A stretch of DNA of 64,000 nt, taken from NCBI GenBank assembly GCA_016183615.1, contig JACPEG010000063.1:22253-86252 (forward strand), given 5' to 3'. Positions 1 to 9,200 of the stretch are shown here, one piece after another. The position numbers and the translations under genes were made by a program. This DNA comes from Betaproteobacteria bacterium. Lineage in GTDB: Bacteria > Pseudomonadota > Gammaproteobacteria > Burkholderiales > UBA6910. Below the pieces are notes generated by a model. The model saw only the letters and a list, made by a program, of their open reading frames with translations. It was not told where the DNA came from and did no database searches. Numbering within the stretch: position 1 is the first letter of the stretch; the number at the start of each line of letters is the position of its first letter.

Positions 1-1
1 G

Positions 2-292
2 TCGGCGGGGCTGATCCGCGACAGCGGGCAGGTATTGCTGGACGCCGAGGAAAACTCGAAGCTGGTCGAGCGCATCTCGCGCCTGATCGAGAGCGATCGC
101 GACAACCGCATCGCCGACCTGCACCTGTGGCGCCTGGGCCCGGGAAGCTACGGCTGCATCCTCTCCATCGTCACCGACGACCCCCAGCCCGCCGCCTACT
201 ACAAGAGATTGCTCGCCGAAGCCGCCGAGCTCCAGCACGTCACGGTGGAGGTGAATCTCTGCCAGGACGAGCGCTGCGGACCGGAGCGCTGA
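2..292 (+). CDS. CDF-family metal efflux transporter, C-terminal fragment (DmeF-like)
   Basis: Only the last ~96 residues are in the window; the reading frame is open from base 2 and ends with TGA at 290-292. The fragment contains the motif ADLHLWRLGPGSYGCILSIV, typical of the cytoplasmic C-terminal domain of DmeF-type cation diffusion facilitators, which export Co2+/Ni2+ from the cytoplasm in exchange for protons. The membrane domain lies outside the window. The tail CQDERCGPER carries two Cys that could bind metal, but this is inference. Family assignment is fairly secure; the metal is not. Confidence 0.72.
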   Translation, partial: SAGLIRDSGQVLLDAEENSKLVERISRLIESDRDNRIADLHLWRLGPGSYGCILSIVTDDPQPAAYYKRLLAEAAELQHVTVEVNLCQDERCGPER

Positions 293-452
293 GGCGGGGA
301 TGGTCGCGAAGGTCCCCAATCCTTTGGCGGCAAAACCCGCGCCGGCAGGAAACCCCCATCGCCCCGGCGCAGGCCGGGACGCGGAAAGCCAGCGGCGTCG
401 CGTCGGGACGGCCACCGGCGACCTGCGGGGTTTCTGATCTTCGCCCGCCTCC

Positions 453-1124
453 TCAGTCCCGCTCCATCAACAGCGTTTCGATGTCGCTCAGGACGGTGCG
501 CGGATGCAGGAACGTCGAGGTGTAGATTTCCCGGACGTAGCCGGAGCGGTCGATCAGGAATACCTTGAGCACGTGGGAAAGCTCCCGCACCGGCCTGCCG
601 CTCGACCGATCCACCGATTGGCGCACGTCCTGTCCGAAGCCCTCCACCAGCGGCAGCAGATCGCGCGCGGACCGCGTGGTGAGGAAATACCAGCTCAGCC
701 CCTCGCCTTCCCTGATCCGGCTCCCGCCGTAATGTCTCATGACCGACGGCGTGTCCCGCGCCGGATCGAAGCTCAAGGTCACGAGCCGCACCTTGCCGTG
801 CAGGGCGGGAGCGGCCTCGATCTCTTTCTTCAGGAGATCGAACACCCGATAGGCGAGCGGACAGCCATCGGGGTCGCGGCACGCGGTGTAGATGAAGCCG
901 AGCAGGGTGATCCGGCCCCGGGTAAAGCGTGACAGGGGCCGCACCCGGCCCTCCACATCCAGCACCGGGCCGTCGGGCGCGCGCATGATCCGGTGGAGCG
1001 GATAGGTGCCCGGCGCCGGAGGCGCGTAATCCAGGTCCGGAAGAAGCGCGTCCGTCTGATGGGCCGACACCGGCCCGGCGGCGAGCCAGGCCAGCGCCAA
1101 CGCCAGGAATCGAAGCACGGTCAT
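453..1124 (-). CDS. SCO1/SenC family copper-handling protein
   Basis: A 223-residue protein with an N-terminal signal sequence (MTVLRFLALALAWLAAGP) and a thioredoxin-like SCO fold: FIYTAC at residues 77-82, a second Cys at 88, and a conserved His in ELSHVLKVF. SCO proteins deliver Cu(I) or reduce thiols in the periplasm. The Cys pair is spaced C-X5-C rather than the usual C-X3-C. I chose the ATG at 1124 because it begins the signal peptide; a longer frame upstream only reads through a palindromic repeat. It lies downstream of the methanethiol oxidase gene on the same strand. SCO genes are known neighbours of mtoX, which needs copper, so a role in maturing MtoX is likely. Confidence 0.82.
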   Translation of the reverse strand: MTVLRFLALALAWLAAGPVSAHQTDALLPDLDYAPPAPGTYPLHRIMRAPDGPVLDVEGRVRPLSRFTRGRITLLGFIYTACRDPDGCPLAYRVFDLLKKEIEAAPALHGKVRLVTLSFDPARDTPSVMRHYGGSRIREGEGLSWYFLTTRSARDLLPLVEGFGQDVRQSVDRSSGRPVRELSHVLKVFLIDRSGYVREIYTSTFLHPRTVLSDIETLLMERD

Positions 1125-1181
1125 CCGGGCCCTTATTGTGGATTCGGGAAACGGGTGACAACCCATTCCCCGCGCGAATCT

Positions 1182-1220
1182 CCCCTCTCCCCCCGTGGGA
1201 GAGGGGCCGGGGGTGAGGGG
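1182..1220. repeat. Intergenic palindromic repeat
   Basis: CCCCTCTCCC (1182-1191) and GGGAGAGGGG (1197-1206) form a 10-bp stem with a 5-base loop, followed by GCCGGGGGTGAGGGG. It lies in the 210-bp gap between mtoX and the SCO gene. This motif is a widespread interspersed repeat in proteobacterial intergenic DNA. It may act as a weak transcription attenuator inside the mtoX-SCO unit. No other element was seen in the gap. Confidence 0.6.
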
Positions 1221-1334
1221 GCCGAGCGTCAGTGATTTACGAACGCTCGGTAGGTTGCGGATTAGCATCCCGTCGGGGAAAAACCACGCCAGCCCGGCGG
1301 CTGGCGTAGCGTGAATGCGGCGTCTCCCTTCAGG

Positions 1335-2672
1335 CTAACGGGCGCTCGCGAGTTTCGGGGGACTGTCGGGCGCCCGGTACGCGCTGCGCAGCGCCTTCGA
1401 TCCCAGCTTCATGTGGTGCGCCCGGCCCAGCTTCTCCTTGGTGAAATCCACCTCGAACACCTGTTTCAGCTCCTTGCCGTCCCAGGTGAACCCCCGCAGG
1501 AACTGCTCGTTGTCCGCGCCCGCCTTGTCCCAGTTGGCAAGCAGCGAAGAAGTGATGTAGACCCGCTTGCCGTCCCAGCTCTGGGAGATCATGTTGACCT
1601 GCCGGCCGGTCTGCTTCTCGTAGGTCTGCTTCGGCGCCTCCGGGTCGGAAAGATCGAAGTAACGGGTCTTGCCGTCCATGAAGGTGTTGACCCAGAGGCC
1701 TTTGCCGTCGCGGGTGATGCTGATGTCCACGGGCAGCGGAATCTTGGCCGGGTCGCCGATGGTGGCCACTTCCTTCGCCTGCCACTCGCCCTGCGCATCC
1801 TGCTTCACCAGCCAGAGCTTCGAGGTCAGCGCCGCCGCCGTCACGGCCCAGTTGTCCCCGGGTTTCAGCGACCAGCGGATCTCGAGGGGCGCGCCGGGAA
1901 CGCTGAAGATCTTCTTCGGCTTCATCGCCTTCAGATCCCACAGCACCATGGTATTGCCGAAGCGCTTCATCGCCTCCGGGTCCTTGACCAGTTCCCCGAG
2001 GGGCCGCAGGTAGTTCGCGGCCCCGGTGAAGCTCGAGGTGAGCAGCACGTTCTTCCTGGGATTCACCTGAAGGTCGTAGCCGTAGCCGTCGCCGCCGCCC
2101 TCGACCGGCATGGGGTAGCTCGCGATGAAATCCCCCTTATTGTTGTAGAGCGCCATCCCCGTGACGCCTCCCTTGTCCCTGGTGTTGGACAGCGCCTGGA
2201 TCAGCATCCGGCCCGGCAGCGCGTAATAGGTGTGGGGCCCGATGTAGCCGGTCTTGTCCCCGAGATCGGCGATGGTCTTGACCAGCCTGGGCTTGGCGGG
2301 GTTGGCGGCGATGTCGAACACGTAGACCTCGCTCCCCGCCAGGCCGCCCGCCCAGATGTGGCGCCGATCGTCGGTGAAGCCCATGTGGTGGGCCTCGCCG
2401 CGCGAGCCGACCGAAACCTGATGGATCACCTTGCCGTAATTTTTTGAACGGGGACTGACGTCCACCGTCACCAGCTTGTCCGAGCCGTCGCCGAGGCCCT
2501 CCACGCCCAGCGTCCAGACGTAGACGTAATCCTCCTGTCCCTTGATGAGCTTGGCGATATAGGGCGAGTTGCAGGTCTCGTCGCCGAAGGCCGGCAACAC
2601 GGCGGACAAGGCGAGGATCGCCAGTAAGCCGGCCGCCTTCGATGATGCACGCCGAAGATTCAGGGAAATCAT
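1335..2672 (-). CDS. mtoX: Methanethiol oxidase (SBP56/SELENBP1 family)
   Basis: A 445-residue secreted protein of the selenium-binding-protein family. It oxidises methanethiol with O2 to formaldehyde, H2S and H2O2. A signal peptide covers about residues 1-29 (ending ...AVLPAFG-DE). The mature part shows family motifs including WTLGVEGLGDGSDKL, GEAHHMGFTDDRRHIWAGGL, GGGDGYGYDLQVNPRKNVLL, VDISITRDGKGLWVNTF and a C-terminal RAHHMKLGSKAL; the repeated His-rich motifs fit copper binding. The ATG at 2672 follows an excellent Shine-Dalgarno (AAGGAGG, 5 bases upstream). The SCO copper gene follows on the same strand, the arrangement known for bacterial mtoX. This suggests use or detoxification of methanethiol, for example from dimethylsulfide or methionine. 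Confidence 0.88.
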   Translation of the reverse strand: MISLNLRRASSKAAGLLAILALSAVLPAFGDETCNSPYIAKLIKGQEDYVYVWTLGVEGLGDGSDKLVTVDVSPRSKNYGKVIHQVSVGSRGEAHHMGFTDDRRHIWAGGLAGSEVYVFDIAANPAKPRLVKTIADLGDKTGYIGPHTYYALPGRMLIQALSNTRDKGGVTGMALYNNKGDFIASYPMPVEGGGDGYGYDLQVNPRKNVLLTSSFTGAANYLRPLGELVKDPEAMKRFGNTMVLWDLKAMKPKKIFSVPGAPLEIRWSLKPGDNWAVTAAALTSKLWLVKQDAQGEWQAKEVATIGDPAKIPLPVDISITRDGKGLWVNTFMDGKTRYFDLSDPEAPKQTYEKQTGRQVNMISQSWDGKRVYITSSLLANWDKAGADNEQFLRGFTWDGKELKQVFEVDFTKEKLGRAHHMKLGSKALRSAYRAPDSPPKLASAR

Positions 2673-2889
2673 GGCTACCTCCTTGGGGAAAGCATGCCCG
2701 GAACCAAGGCACGGCGGGTGAACGGGCAGTAAGGGAATACCCATTTGATGGGGCAGGTTAAGACAACCGATCCATCCGTCCGCAGTATCGGTATAGTCCA
2801 ACCCCGGGCCGGACTTCAAGGGATACGGTCGGTGCCCGGCCCGGGCCAGGGTGGCGCAGCCGGCGGGACAGGAGTTATTCGATTCCGAA

Positions 2890-3669
2890 CTATTGTTTGC
2901 CGCGTTGCTTGCGGCTGGCGATCTCGAGCGACAATTCGGCCTCGAGGATATCCGCCCGATCCCTCACCCGGTTGTGGCTGGCCACCAGCGCCGCGTTCTC
3001 GTACCGCAGATAAAGGGACTCTTCGAGAACATGGCCGAGGCGCCTCGATATCAGAATCATCGCCACGACGTAGACGGCGATCATCCAGCCCATGGCCAGG
3101 TGAATCTCGTCCCCCACGATCAACATCCGGATCGCGATCGGGATCAGCGTTGGAACGAGAAACAGCAGGAACGCGGTCTGCAGGGATGACAGGGCCGAGA
3201 CGGCTCCCGCGGTCATTCCGCCCAGCACGAAGACCAGAAACAGCTGATGCGGGACCGAGTGCTCGGGAAAAATCAGGACTGCGCTCGCTCCCCACACGCA
3301 ACCCGACAGGGCCACGCCGATCAGGAACGAGTTGTGCCAATACGGAATCGAATTCACGTCGAGGGACGCGTGCTCGAATCGCCAGGCCAGGGCCAGCCGC
3401 GCGGCTGAGGCGATGACGATGGTGGCAAGCCAGACCGCGACTATCGCGTGATCGACCACCGGCCACAGGACCACGGCAAGCACCAGGGCGTTCAACATGG
3501 CGACCGTCTGGGACACCGTCGCCTGGGTGTAGAGCAGTTTCACCTGCTCCATGAATACCAGCATGCTCCGGTCCCGCGTGCGGGCATCGGCGGCGCCGAA
3601 CTCGCGCGCTTCGCCGGCGCCGGTTCGGGCTGGCACGCGGTCGTCTGGCAATGAATAGTCGCGGCTCAT
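2890..3669 (-). CDS. Integral membrane protein, sensor-like, with C-terminal coiled coil
   Basis: A 259-residue protein with about six hydrophobic helices (residues ~60-215), including TVAMLNALVLAVVLWPVVDH, AIVAVWLATIVIASAARLAL and MGWMIAVYVVAMILISRRLG. A charged helix follows (ENAALVASHNRVRDRADILE), predicted to be coiled coil. This layout resembles the membrane sensor half of diguanylate cyclases or histidine kinases that continue into a catalytic domain, but here the protein ends at ...SRKQRGKQ with no GGDEF or kinase domain. It may be a truncated sensor or a stand-alone protein. It is not in an obvious operon. Function not assigned. Confidence 0.65.
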   Translation of the reverse strand: MSRDYSLPDDRVPARTGAGEAREFGAADARTRDRSMLVFMEQVKLLYTQATVSQTVAMLNALVLAVVLWPVVDHAIVAVWLATIVIASAARLALAWRFEHASLDVNSIPYWHNSFLIGVALSGCVWGASAVLIFPEHSVPHQLFLVFVLGGMTAGAVSALSSLQTAFLLFLVPTLIPIAIRMLIVGDEIHLAMGWMIAVYVVAMILISRRLGHVLEESLYLRYENAALVASHNRVRDRADILEAELSLEIASRKQRGKQ

Positions 3670-3904
3670 GTTTATCTACAAAACGGAGGAATGACACCTT
3701 CCCTGCGGTTATGGCGCCTGGGGAACCTCGGCAGGGCCAATCTCAGATTGCCCGAATTCAGGAACGGAGGCAACAATACTCAAGGCGATTGGGACGTTAA
3801 CCTTGTATCTTCCGATCGCTGCACTGCAGTAACGAGTCGTAGATTACCGGGCTCCTTTCCCCTTGATGGGGGAAGGTCGGGATGGGGGTGAAATAGGAAT
3901 CCAG

Positions 3905-4819
3905 TCACTGACGTGGCCCCAACGCCTGCCCCGCCGCCCCCGCCCCCCGCGCCGCCGCCGTCATCCACGGCTCGAAGCGCCGGCCGAAGGCCACGGTGGC
4001 CTCAAACGGCGCCGCCTTCATGCTCGGGCTCACGCTCGGGCTACCGGCACCGCGCTGCAGCACCGGCTCCAGCACCCCACGGAACTCGTGGGGCACGTTC
4101 ACGCTCTCGACGCTGAGCCTGCTGACATATCCCGCGAGGCGGGTGCTCTTGCCGTAGCCGGCGAATTGCGGCCGCACCTGGCCGCGCACGAGGGCGTAGC
4201 GGGACCGGTCGGAATACTTCGCACGCAGCGCCGCGGCATCAAGGCTCGCGTCCACCGCGAACAGGCGGCTCGCTTCCCCTTCCTCCCGGCCGAACTGCTC
4301 CCGCGCCCGCCTGGCGCGCTCCTCGAATTCCTTCTTTCCGGGATTGGCGGCGAGGAGCGCCTTCTCGGCCTCGGCGAATTTCCGCGTGCGCTCGAGGGAC
4401 TGCCGGTACGCCGGACCATCCAATTCCAGCACCAGCAGCACTTCCCGCGGAAGCTGCTTTTCGAATCGCGCCCGGTCCGTCGTCGAATCCTCCGACCGGG
4501 ACACGTCGAAGCCCAACTCCGCGAGCTTGACCTCGTCGAGCCACGCCGGCGCGCCGCCGATCATCAGGTAGGACATGTCGTGGGCAGGCTTCTCCTCGGT
4601 GCCCGCGGCCGGCGCCCGCCACACCAGCCGCAGCGCCAGCCCGCTGTTCTCCGCCTCGAAGCCCCAGCCCCAGGGCAGCCACAGCTCGCGCTGGGTGAGC
4701 CGCAGGCTGCTCTCGGGCGCGCTGCGGTTCCAGGCCACTCCTCCGAGCGCCACCGCATTGGTGAGGACGATCAGCGCCGCACCGGCGATGAGCGTGCGGC
4801 GGCGGGACCAGGCGATCAT
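3905..4819 (-). CDS. DUF4824-like membrane-anchored protein
   Basis: A 304-residue protein with one N-terminal transmembrane segment (RTLIAGAALIVLTNAVALGG), then a soluble, probably periplasmic, domain with motifs LTQRELWLPWGWGFEAENSG, LRLVWRAP and YSDRSRYALVRGQVRPQ. This pattern is found in DUF4824 proteins. The ATG at 4819 overlaps the stop of the upstream DUF2157 gene by four bases (ATGA), so translation is coupled and the two products probably work together at the membrane. No catalytic residues can be named. Confidence 0.68.
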   Translation of the reverse strand: MIAWSRRRTLIAGAALIVLTNAVALGGVAWNRSAPESSLRLTQRELWLPWGWGFEAENSGLALRLVWRAPAAGTEEKPAHDMSYLMIGGAPAWLDEVKLAELGFDVSRSEDSTTDRARFEKQLPREVLLVLELDGPAYRQSLERTRKFAEAEKALLAANPGKKEFEERARRAREQFGREEGEASRLFAVDASLDAAALRAKYSDRSRYALVRGQVRPQFAGYGKSTRLAGYVSRLSVESVNVPHEFRGVLEPVLQRGAGSPSVSPSMKAAPFEATVAFGRRFEPWMTAAARGAGAAGQALGPRQ

Positions 4820-5895
4820 GGCGCGCGCCCTCCCGTGACGCCAAGGCCCCGGGCGCGCAGCCGCCGCAGCACCAGGATCAGGAGCACCGAGGCGATCCCC
4901 AGCACCAGGAAGAAGAGATATTTGGGCATGATCTCCCACCACCAGTCGAAGAATTTCGAATAGAGGAAGATCACGAACATCACCAGCGCCGTGTTCACCA
5001 CCCCGGGCCAGCCCTGCCGCGCGCCGAGCCAGATGGCCGCCGCGCTCAGGCCGAAGCCGCAGACCTGGTAGAAGCCCTCGATGAAGTCGGGATCGAGGTC
5101 CAGGTAGCTCGCATCGCCCCAGTGGGCGAGCACCAGCACGGGCAGAAACAGCGTCAGCAGCCCGAACACCCGGTAGATCGCCGCAAAGCCGGGGAAGCGC
5201 CGGTGCGAAATGAACGACGGCACCAGGAACAGCGCGACCGCAGCGGGAAAGAAATTCTCCGGGCGCAACCCGAAGTAAATCCAGTACATCCCGCTCCAGG
5301 TCCCGGTGCGCGCCGACACGAAGGCGATGACGCAGAGAATCCCCGCCGCCAGCAGCAGCCGCAGGTCGCAGGCGTAGGCGAGCAGGAATGCCAGCGCCGC
5401 CCACGGAATGAGCGCCTTGTCCGAGGGCGTGATGTTGAAGATCTGCCCCAGCATGGCGACGTTGAGCACGAAGCAGACGAACGCCACCATCGCCGCGAGC
5501 TTGGTGAAGTAGCCCGAGGCATCGCGCCCCTGGATCCAGACCGTGGCGAGGAAGGTGCCGAGCACCGCGCCAAGGAGAATCGTCACCTGGACGGCTTCCG
5601 TGAACTGGCCCCAGAACTGATAGAACAGGAAGAACACGCTCGCCGCCAGCGCCAGCGCGCCGAGGAAGGAGGCGATGCGCATGCCGAGCGAAAGCTGCTT
5701 CGCCTGCACGTCGCGGTCAATGTCGAAATCGCGGGCGAATTGCGCGAGCAGGCCCGCGTGGTGGTCGGCGACCGCCTTGCGCTGGGCCTCGGTCAGCGCC
5801 AGCACGCCGTCGCGCTCCAGGCGCTCCAGCTCGTGCTGGAACACCCGGATTTCATCGGCCCGGCGCTGGGCGTCGGTGCGGGAGGAGAGGGTCAT
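4816..5895 (-). CDS. DUF2157 multi-pass membrane protein
   Basis: A 359-residue protein. Its N-terminal ~70 residues are charged and helical (ADEIRVFQHELERLERDGVL), as in DUF2157, followed by about ten transmembrane helices such as FLGALALAASVFFLFYQFWG and LFFLVLGIASVLLILVLRRL. DUF2157 proteins are of unknown function and often occur beside DUF4401 or DUF4824 partners, as here with a 4-bp overlap. It is the first gene of a two-gene unit. The ATG at 5895 starts the conserved N-terminal region. Confidence 0.75.
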   Translation of the reverse strand: MTLSSRTDAQRRADEIRVFQHELERLERDGVLALTEAQRKAVADHHAGLLAQFARDFDIDRDVQAKQLSLGMRIASFLGALALAASVFFLFYQFWGQFTEAVQVTILLGAVLGTFLATVWIQGRDASGYFTKLAAMVAFVCFVLNVAMLGQIFNITPSDKALIPWAALAFLLAYACDLRLLLAAGILCVIAFVSARTGTWSGMYWIYFGLRPENFFPAAVALFLVPSFISHRRFPGFAAIYRVFGLLTLFLPVLVLAHWGDASYLDLDPDFIEGFYQVCGFGLSAAAIWLGARQGWPGVVNTALVMFVIFLYSKFFDWWWEIMPKYLFFLVLGIASVLLILVLRRLRARGLGVTGGRAP

Positions 5896-6066
5896 GCGAC
5901 GAAGAGCGCTGAGGGAAGTTCCAGTTCCTTAAGTCAGCGGAGGTTGCTCAAACTCAAACTAATTCGACTCACCGACCCCTGGATATTATCGGATACCAGA
6001 CTGTCACCGATAATTGACTCCAACCCGGGCCGCTGACATCATGATCCGAAACATGCCCGCCAAATG

Positions 6067-6110
6067 AAAAGCCCGGTGGGTAATCATCCTAGAATGATTA
6101 CCCACCGGGC
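6067..6110 (-). terminator. Rho-independent terminator of the tracrRNA
   Basis: A perfect 17-bp stem (6071-6087 with 6094-6110) around a 6-base loop, followed on the minus strand by TTTT (6070-6067). It closes the tracrRNA and probably also serves as its 3' structural hairpin, as in other type II-C tracrRNAs. Confidence 0.85.
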
Positions 6111-6178
6111 GGGTACGAACTTAATCTTTCGATTAAGCCTTATTGTAGCAACGGCTCTCACCCCGGATAGCTACAACG
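6067..6178 (-). ncRNA. tracrRNA of the type II-C CRISPR-Cas9 system
   Basis: The minus strand at 6142-6177 is a 36-base anti-repeat. Pairing it by hand with the array repeat read on the minus strand gives GUUGUAGC/GCUACAAU, a 5x5 internal bulge, a 13-bp perfect stretch (CUCUCACCCCGGA with UCCGGGGUGAGAG), then a near-complete third helix. This is the duplex shape of Neisseria-type tracrRNA, and the bases after the anti-repeat (GCUACAAUAAGGC) match that family closely. Next comes a nexus-like hairpin (6121-6136, TTAATC-GAAA-GATTAA on the minus strand) and a 17-bp terminator stem with TTTT. Predicted RNA is about 110 nt. It should guide RNase III processing or crRNA loading of Cas9. It is transcribed away from cas9. 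Confidence 0.88.
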
Positions 6179-6184
6179 GTTTTA

Positions 6185-6213
6185 AGTATTGGGGAGGAAC
6201 CCATGTCTGTCAA
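6185..6213 (-). promoter_or_regulatory. Sigma70-type promoter of the tracrRNA, overlapping the cas9 start codon region
   Basis: On the minus strand a perfect -35 TTGACA (6213-6208), a 17-bp spacer and a -10 AATACT (6190-6185; 4 of 6 consensus bases). The expected start is near 6178, one base before the anti-repeat. The spacer covers the cas9 ATG (6203) and the cas9 Shine-Dalgarno (GGGGAGG, 6191-6197), so tracrRNA initiation and cas9 transcription/translation initiation share the same DNA. Confidence 0.75.
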
Positions 6214-9200
6214 GCCTGCCGATTCGCTCACTATAGGACTGGATATCGGTATCGCGTCTGTTGGATGGGCTGTACTCGCGCCCGACCGGATCGTGGCCCT
6301 CGGAGTACGTGCCTTTGACAAGGCTGAGACCGCCAAGGAGGGAGATTCCCTCAACTTGGTGCGCCGCACGGCAAGGCTAATGCGCCGCCGTCTGCGCCGC
6401 CGTGTCTGGCGGCTAACCAAAGTGGCGAGGCTGCTGAAACGTGAAGGCCTGATCGAGAACGCCCGCATGTTTCAAGCACAGCAACCGTTTCACCAATCGC
6501 TGTGGCAATTGCGGGTGGACGGGCTCGACCGCCCACTGACCGCCGAGGAATGGGCACGGGTGATCTACCACCTGTGCAAGCACAGAGGCTTTCACTGGAC
6601 CAGCCGCGCGGAGGAAAGAAAAGCCGAGTTGGATGCTAAGGGCGAAGGCGGCAAGGTCAAGCAAGGTCTCGCAGGGACTGCGAAGCTGATGCAAGAGAAA
6701 GGCTATCGTAGCGCTGCCGAAATGGTGCTGTCGGAGTTCCCCGAAGCCCAACGCAACAAGCAGGGCGATTACAGCAAGGCGCTCTCCCGCGATTTGCTCA
6801 GCAAGGAGTTGGCGCTGCTGTTTAAGCGACAGCGCGAACTGGGCAATCCGCGTACGGGCGCGGCACTCGAATCAGCCGTTCTCGGCAACGGCGACCGCAA
6901 GAGCGGTCTCTTTTGGGCGCAAAAGCCGGCGCTGGCCGGGGGGGATCTTCTGAAGATGCTCGGCAAATGCACATTCGAAAAGGAGGAGTACCGCGCGCCC
7001 AAAGCGAGCTTCACCGCCGAACGTCAGGTCTGGCTGACGCAACTCAACAATCTGAGTATCGTCGTGGACGGCAGCACACGGCCGCTGAACGAGCAAGAGC
7101 GGAAAATCGCCCTGCCGCTACCCTACACCTACGATAGCGACTTCACCTATAAGCGGCTGCGCAGCGCGCTGGTGAAGGCTGGGTGCCTGCCCGACTCATT
7201 CCGTTTCACCGGACTGTCCTACCCCAGCGAGAAACAGAAGGCCGAGGAGAAAGCCAAAGATCCCGAAACATCCTCGTTGGTGAAGCTACCCGCTTGGCAA
7301 ATGCTGCGCAAAATGCTGAAGGACGGGGGGTTGGAAATTGAATGGCAAAGAATATCGATAGCCGCGTTGGAAGGACAACCGGAATTGCTCGACCAGATTG
7401 CTTGGGTATTGAGCGTGTTTAAAGAGGACGACGAAATCGCTGCCGAGTTGCGCAAACTCCCTTTGCCGAGCGCCGAGAAGATGATCGATGTGCTGCTTAA
7501 CATCCGTTTCGACAAGTTCCACGCCCTGTCGCTTAAGGCGCTGCGCCGGATCGTGCCACACATGGAAGCCGGTCTGCGCCACTACGAAGCTTGCGAGAAG
7601 GCCGGCTATCACCACAGCCAGCTATTCAAGGCTGGCGAAGGCACGCACAAATACCTGCCGCCGTTCTATTCACGGCGCGACAAGAGCGGGCGCATGTTAT
7701 TCAGCGAAGACATGGACATTCCACGCAACCCCGTGGTGCTGCGCGCGCTCAATCAGGCGCGCAAGGTGGTGAATGCGCTTATCCGCGAATGCGGTGCACC
7801 TCATGCGGTACATATCGAAATGGCAAGGGATTTGTCGAAGCCGTTAAGAGGTCACTGGACAGATCAAGGCAAGTACATTGAGGGTCGCCAAGACATTCAG
7901 AGGGCGCAGGCCGAATACCGGGAGAACAACGACAAGGACAAGGCGATGTTCGCTGAGCAGTTCGGTCAACCGCCCAAGGGTCTGGAATTCGAGAAATGGC
8001 GGCTGTATCGCGAACAGCAAGGCAAGTGCGCCTATTCGGTCACGCGCATCGATATCGACCGCCTACTGGAACCCGGGTACGTCGAAGTCGATCACGCCCT
8101 GCCCTGGTCGCGCAGCTTTGACGACAGCAAGAACAACAAGGTCCTTGCGCATGCCAAAGAGAACCGCGACAAAGGGAACCGCACACCCTACGAATATCTG
8201 GGCGGCGCAGAGAACAGCGAACGTTGGCGGCAATTTGTCGCTTTCGTCGAATCGAACAAGGCTTACCGCCTCGCCAAGCGCAGCCGATTGTTGCGCAAGG
8301 ACTTTAGCGGCAAGGAGGCAGAGGAATTTCGGGAGCGCAACCTCCACGACACCCGGTACATTTGCCGCTTCTTCAAGAACTATGTCGAGCGTTACCTGCA
8401 ACTCGCCGACGACAGCAGTGCAAAGCGCTGCGTTGTAGTCAGCGGTCAGCTCACCTCTTTTCTGCGTACGCGCTGGGGGCTGATCAAAGTCCGTAGCGAC
8501 AGCGATCGGCACCATGCACTCGATGCCGCCGTAGTAGCTGCATGCAGCCACAGCATGGTCAAGCGCCTATCCGACTACTCCCGGCGCAAGGAACTCGATC
8601 AGGTGCGCGATGGGTTCGTGGACATGGAGACCGGCGAGATCGTGAATCCAGCAATGTTCCAGCAATTGCGGCACCACTTTCCCGACCCTTGGCCTCACTT
8701 CCGTGAGGAATTGGAGGCTCGACTGAAAATCGATGATCCTGTGCTGCTCCATGCGCAAATGGAGCGCCTCGGCACCTACTCGCCAGAGGCACTGGAGGCA
8801 CTGCGACCACTATTCGTCTCGCGCGCGCCGCAGCGGCGCAACGGTGGCGCGGCGCACAAGGACACTATCTATGCCCAGCCCGAGCACCTAAAGGCGCAGG
8901 GCGGTGTAGCCCAAAAGGTGCCGCTCGCCAGCCTGACGCTGAAGGACATCGACAATCTGATCGACCCGCACCGCAACGAAAAACTGTACGCCGCCATCCG
9001 TGCCAGGCTTGAGAAACATGGCGGCAAGGGCGACAAAGCTTTCCCCCTCGACAACCCGCTACGCAAACCAGACCGTGACGGCAATCCCACCGGCCCCATC
9101 GTGCGCACCGTCACCGTGGTGATCGACAAACTGTCGGGCATCCCGGTGCGCGGCGGCATCGCCAAGAACGACAGCCTGCTGCGTGTGGATGTGTTCACCA

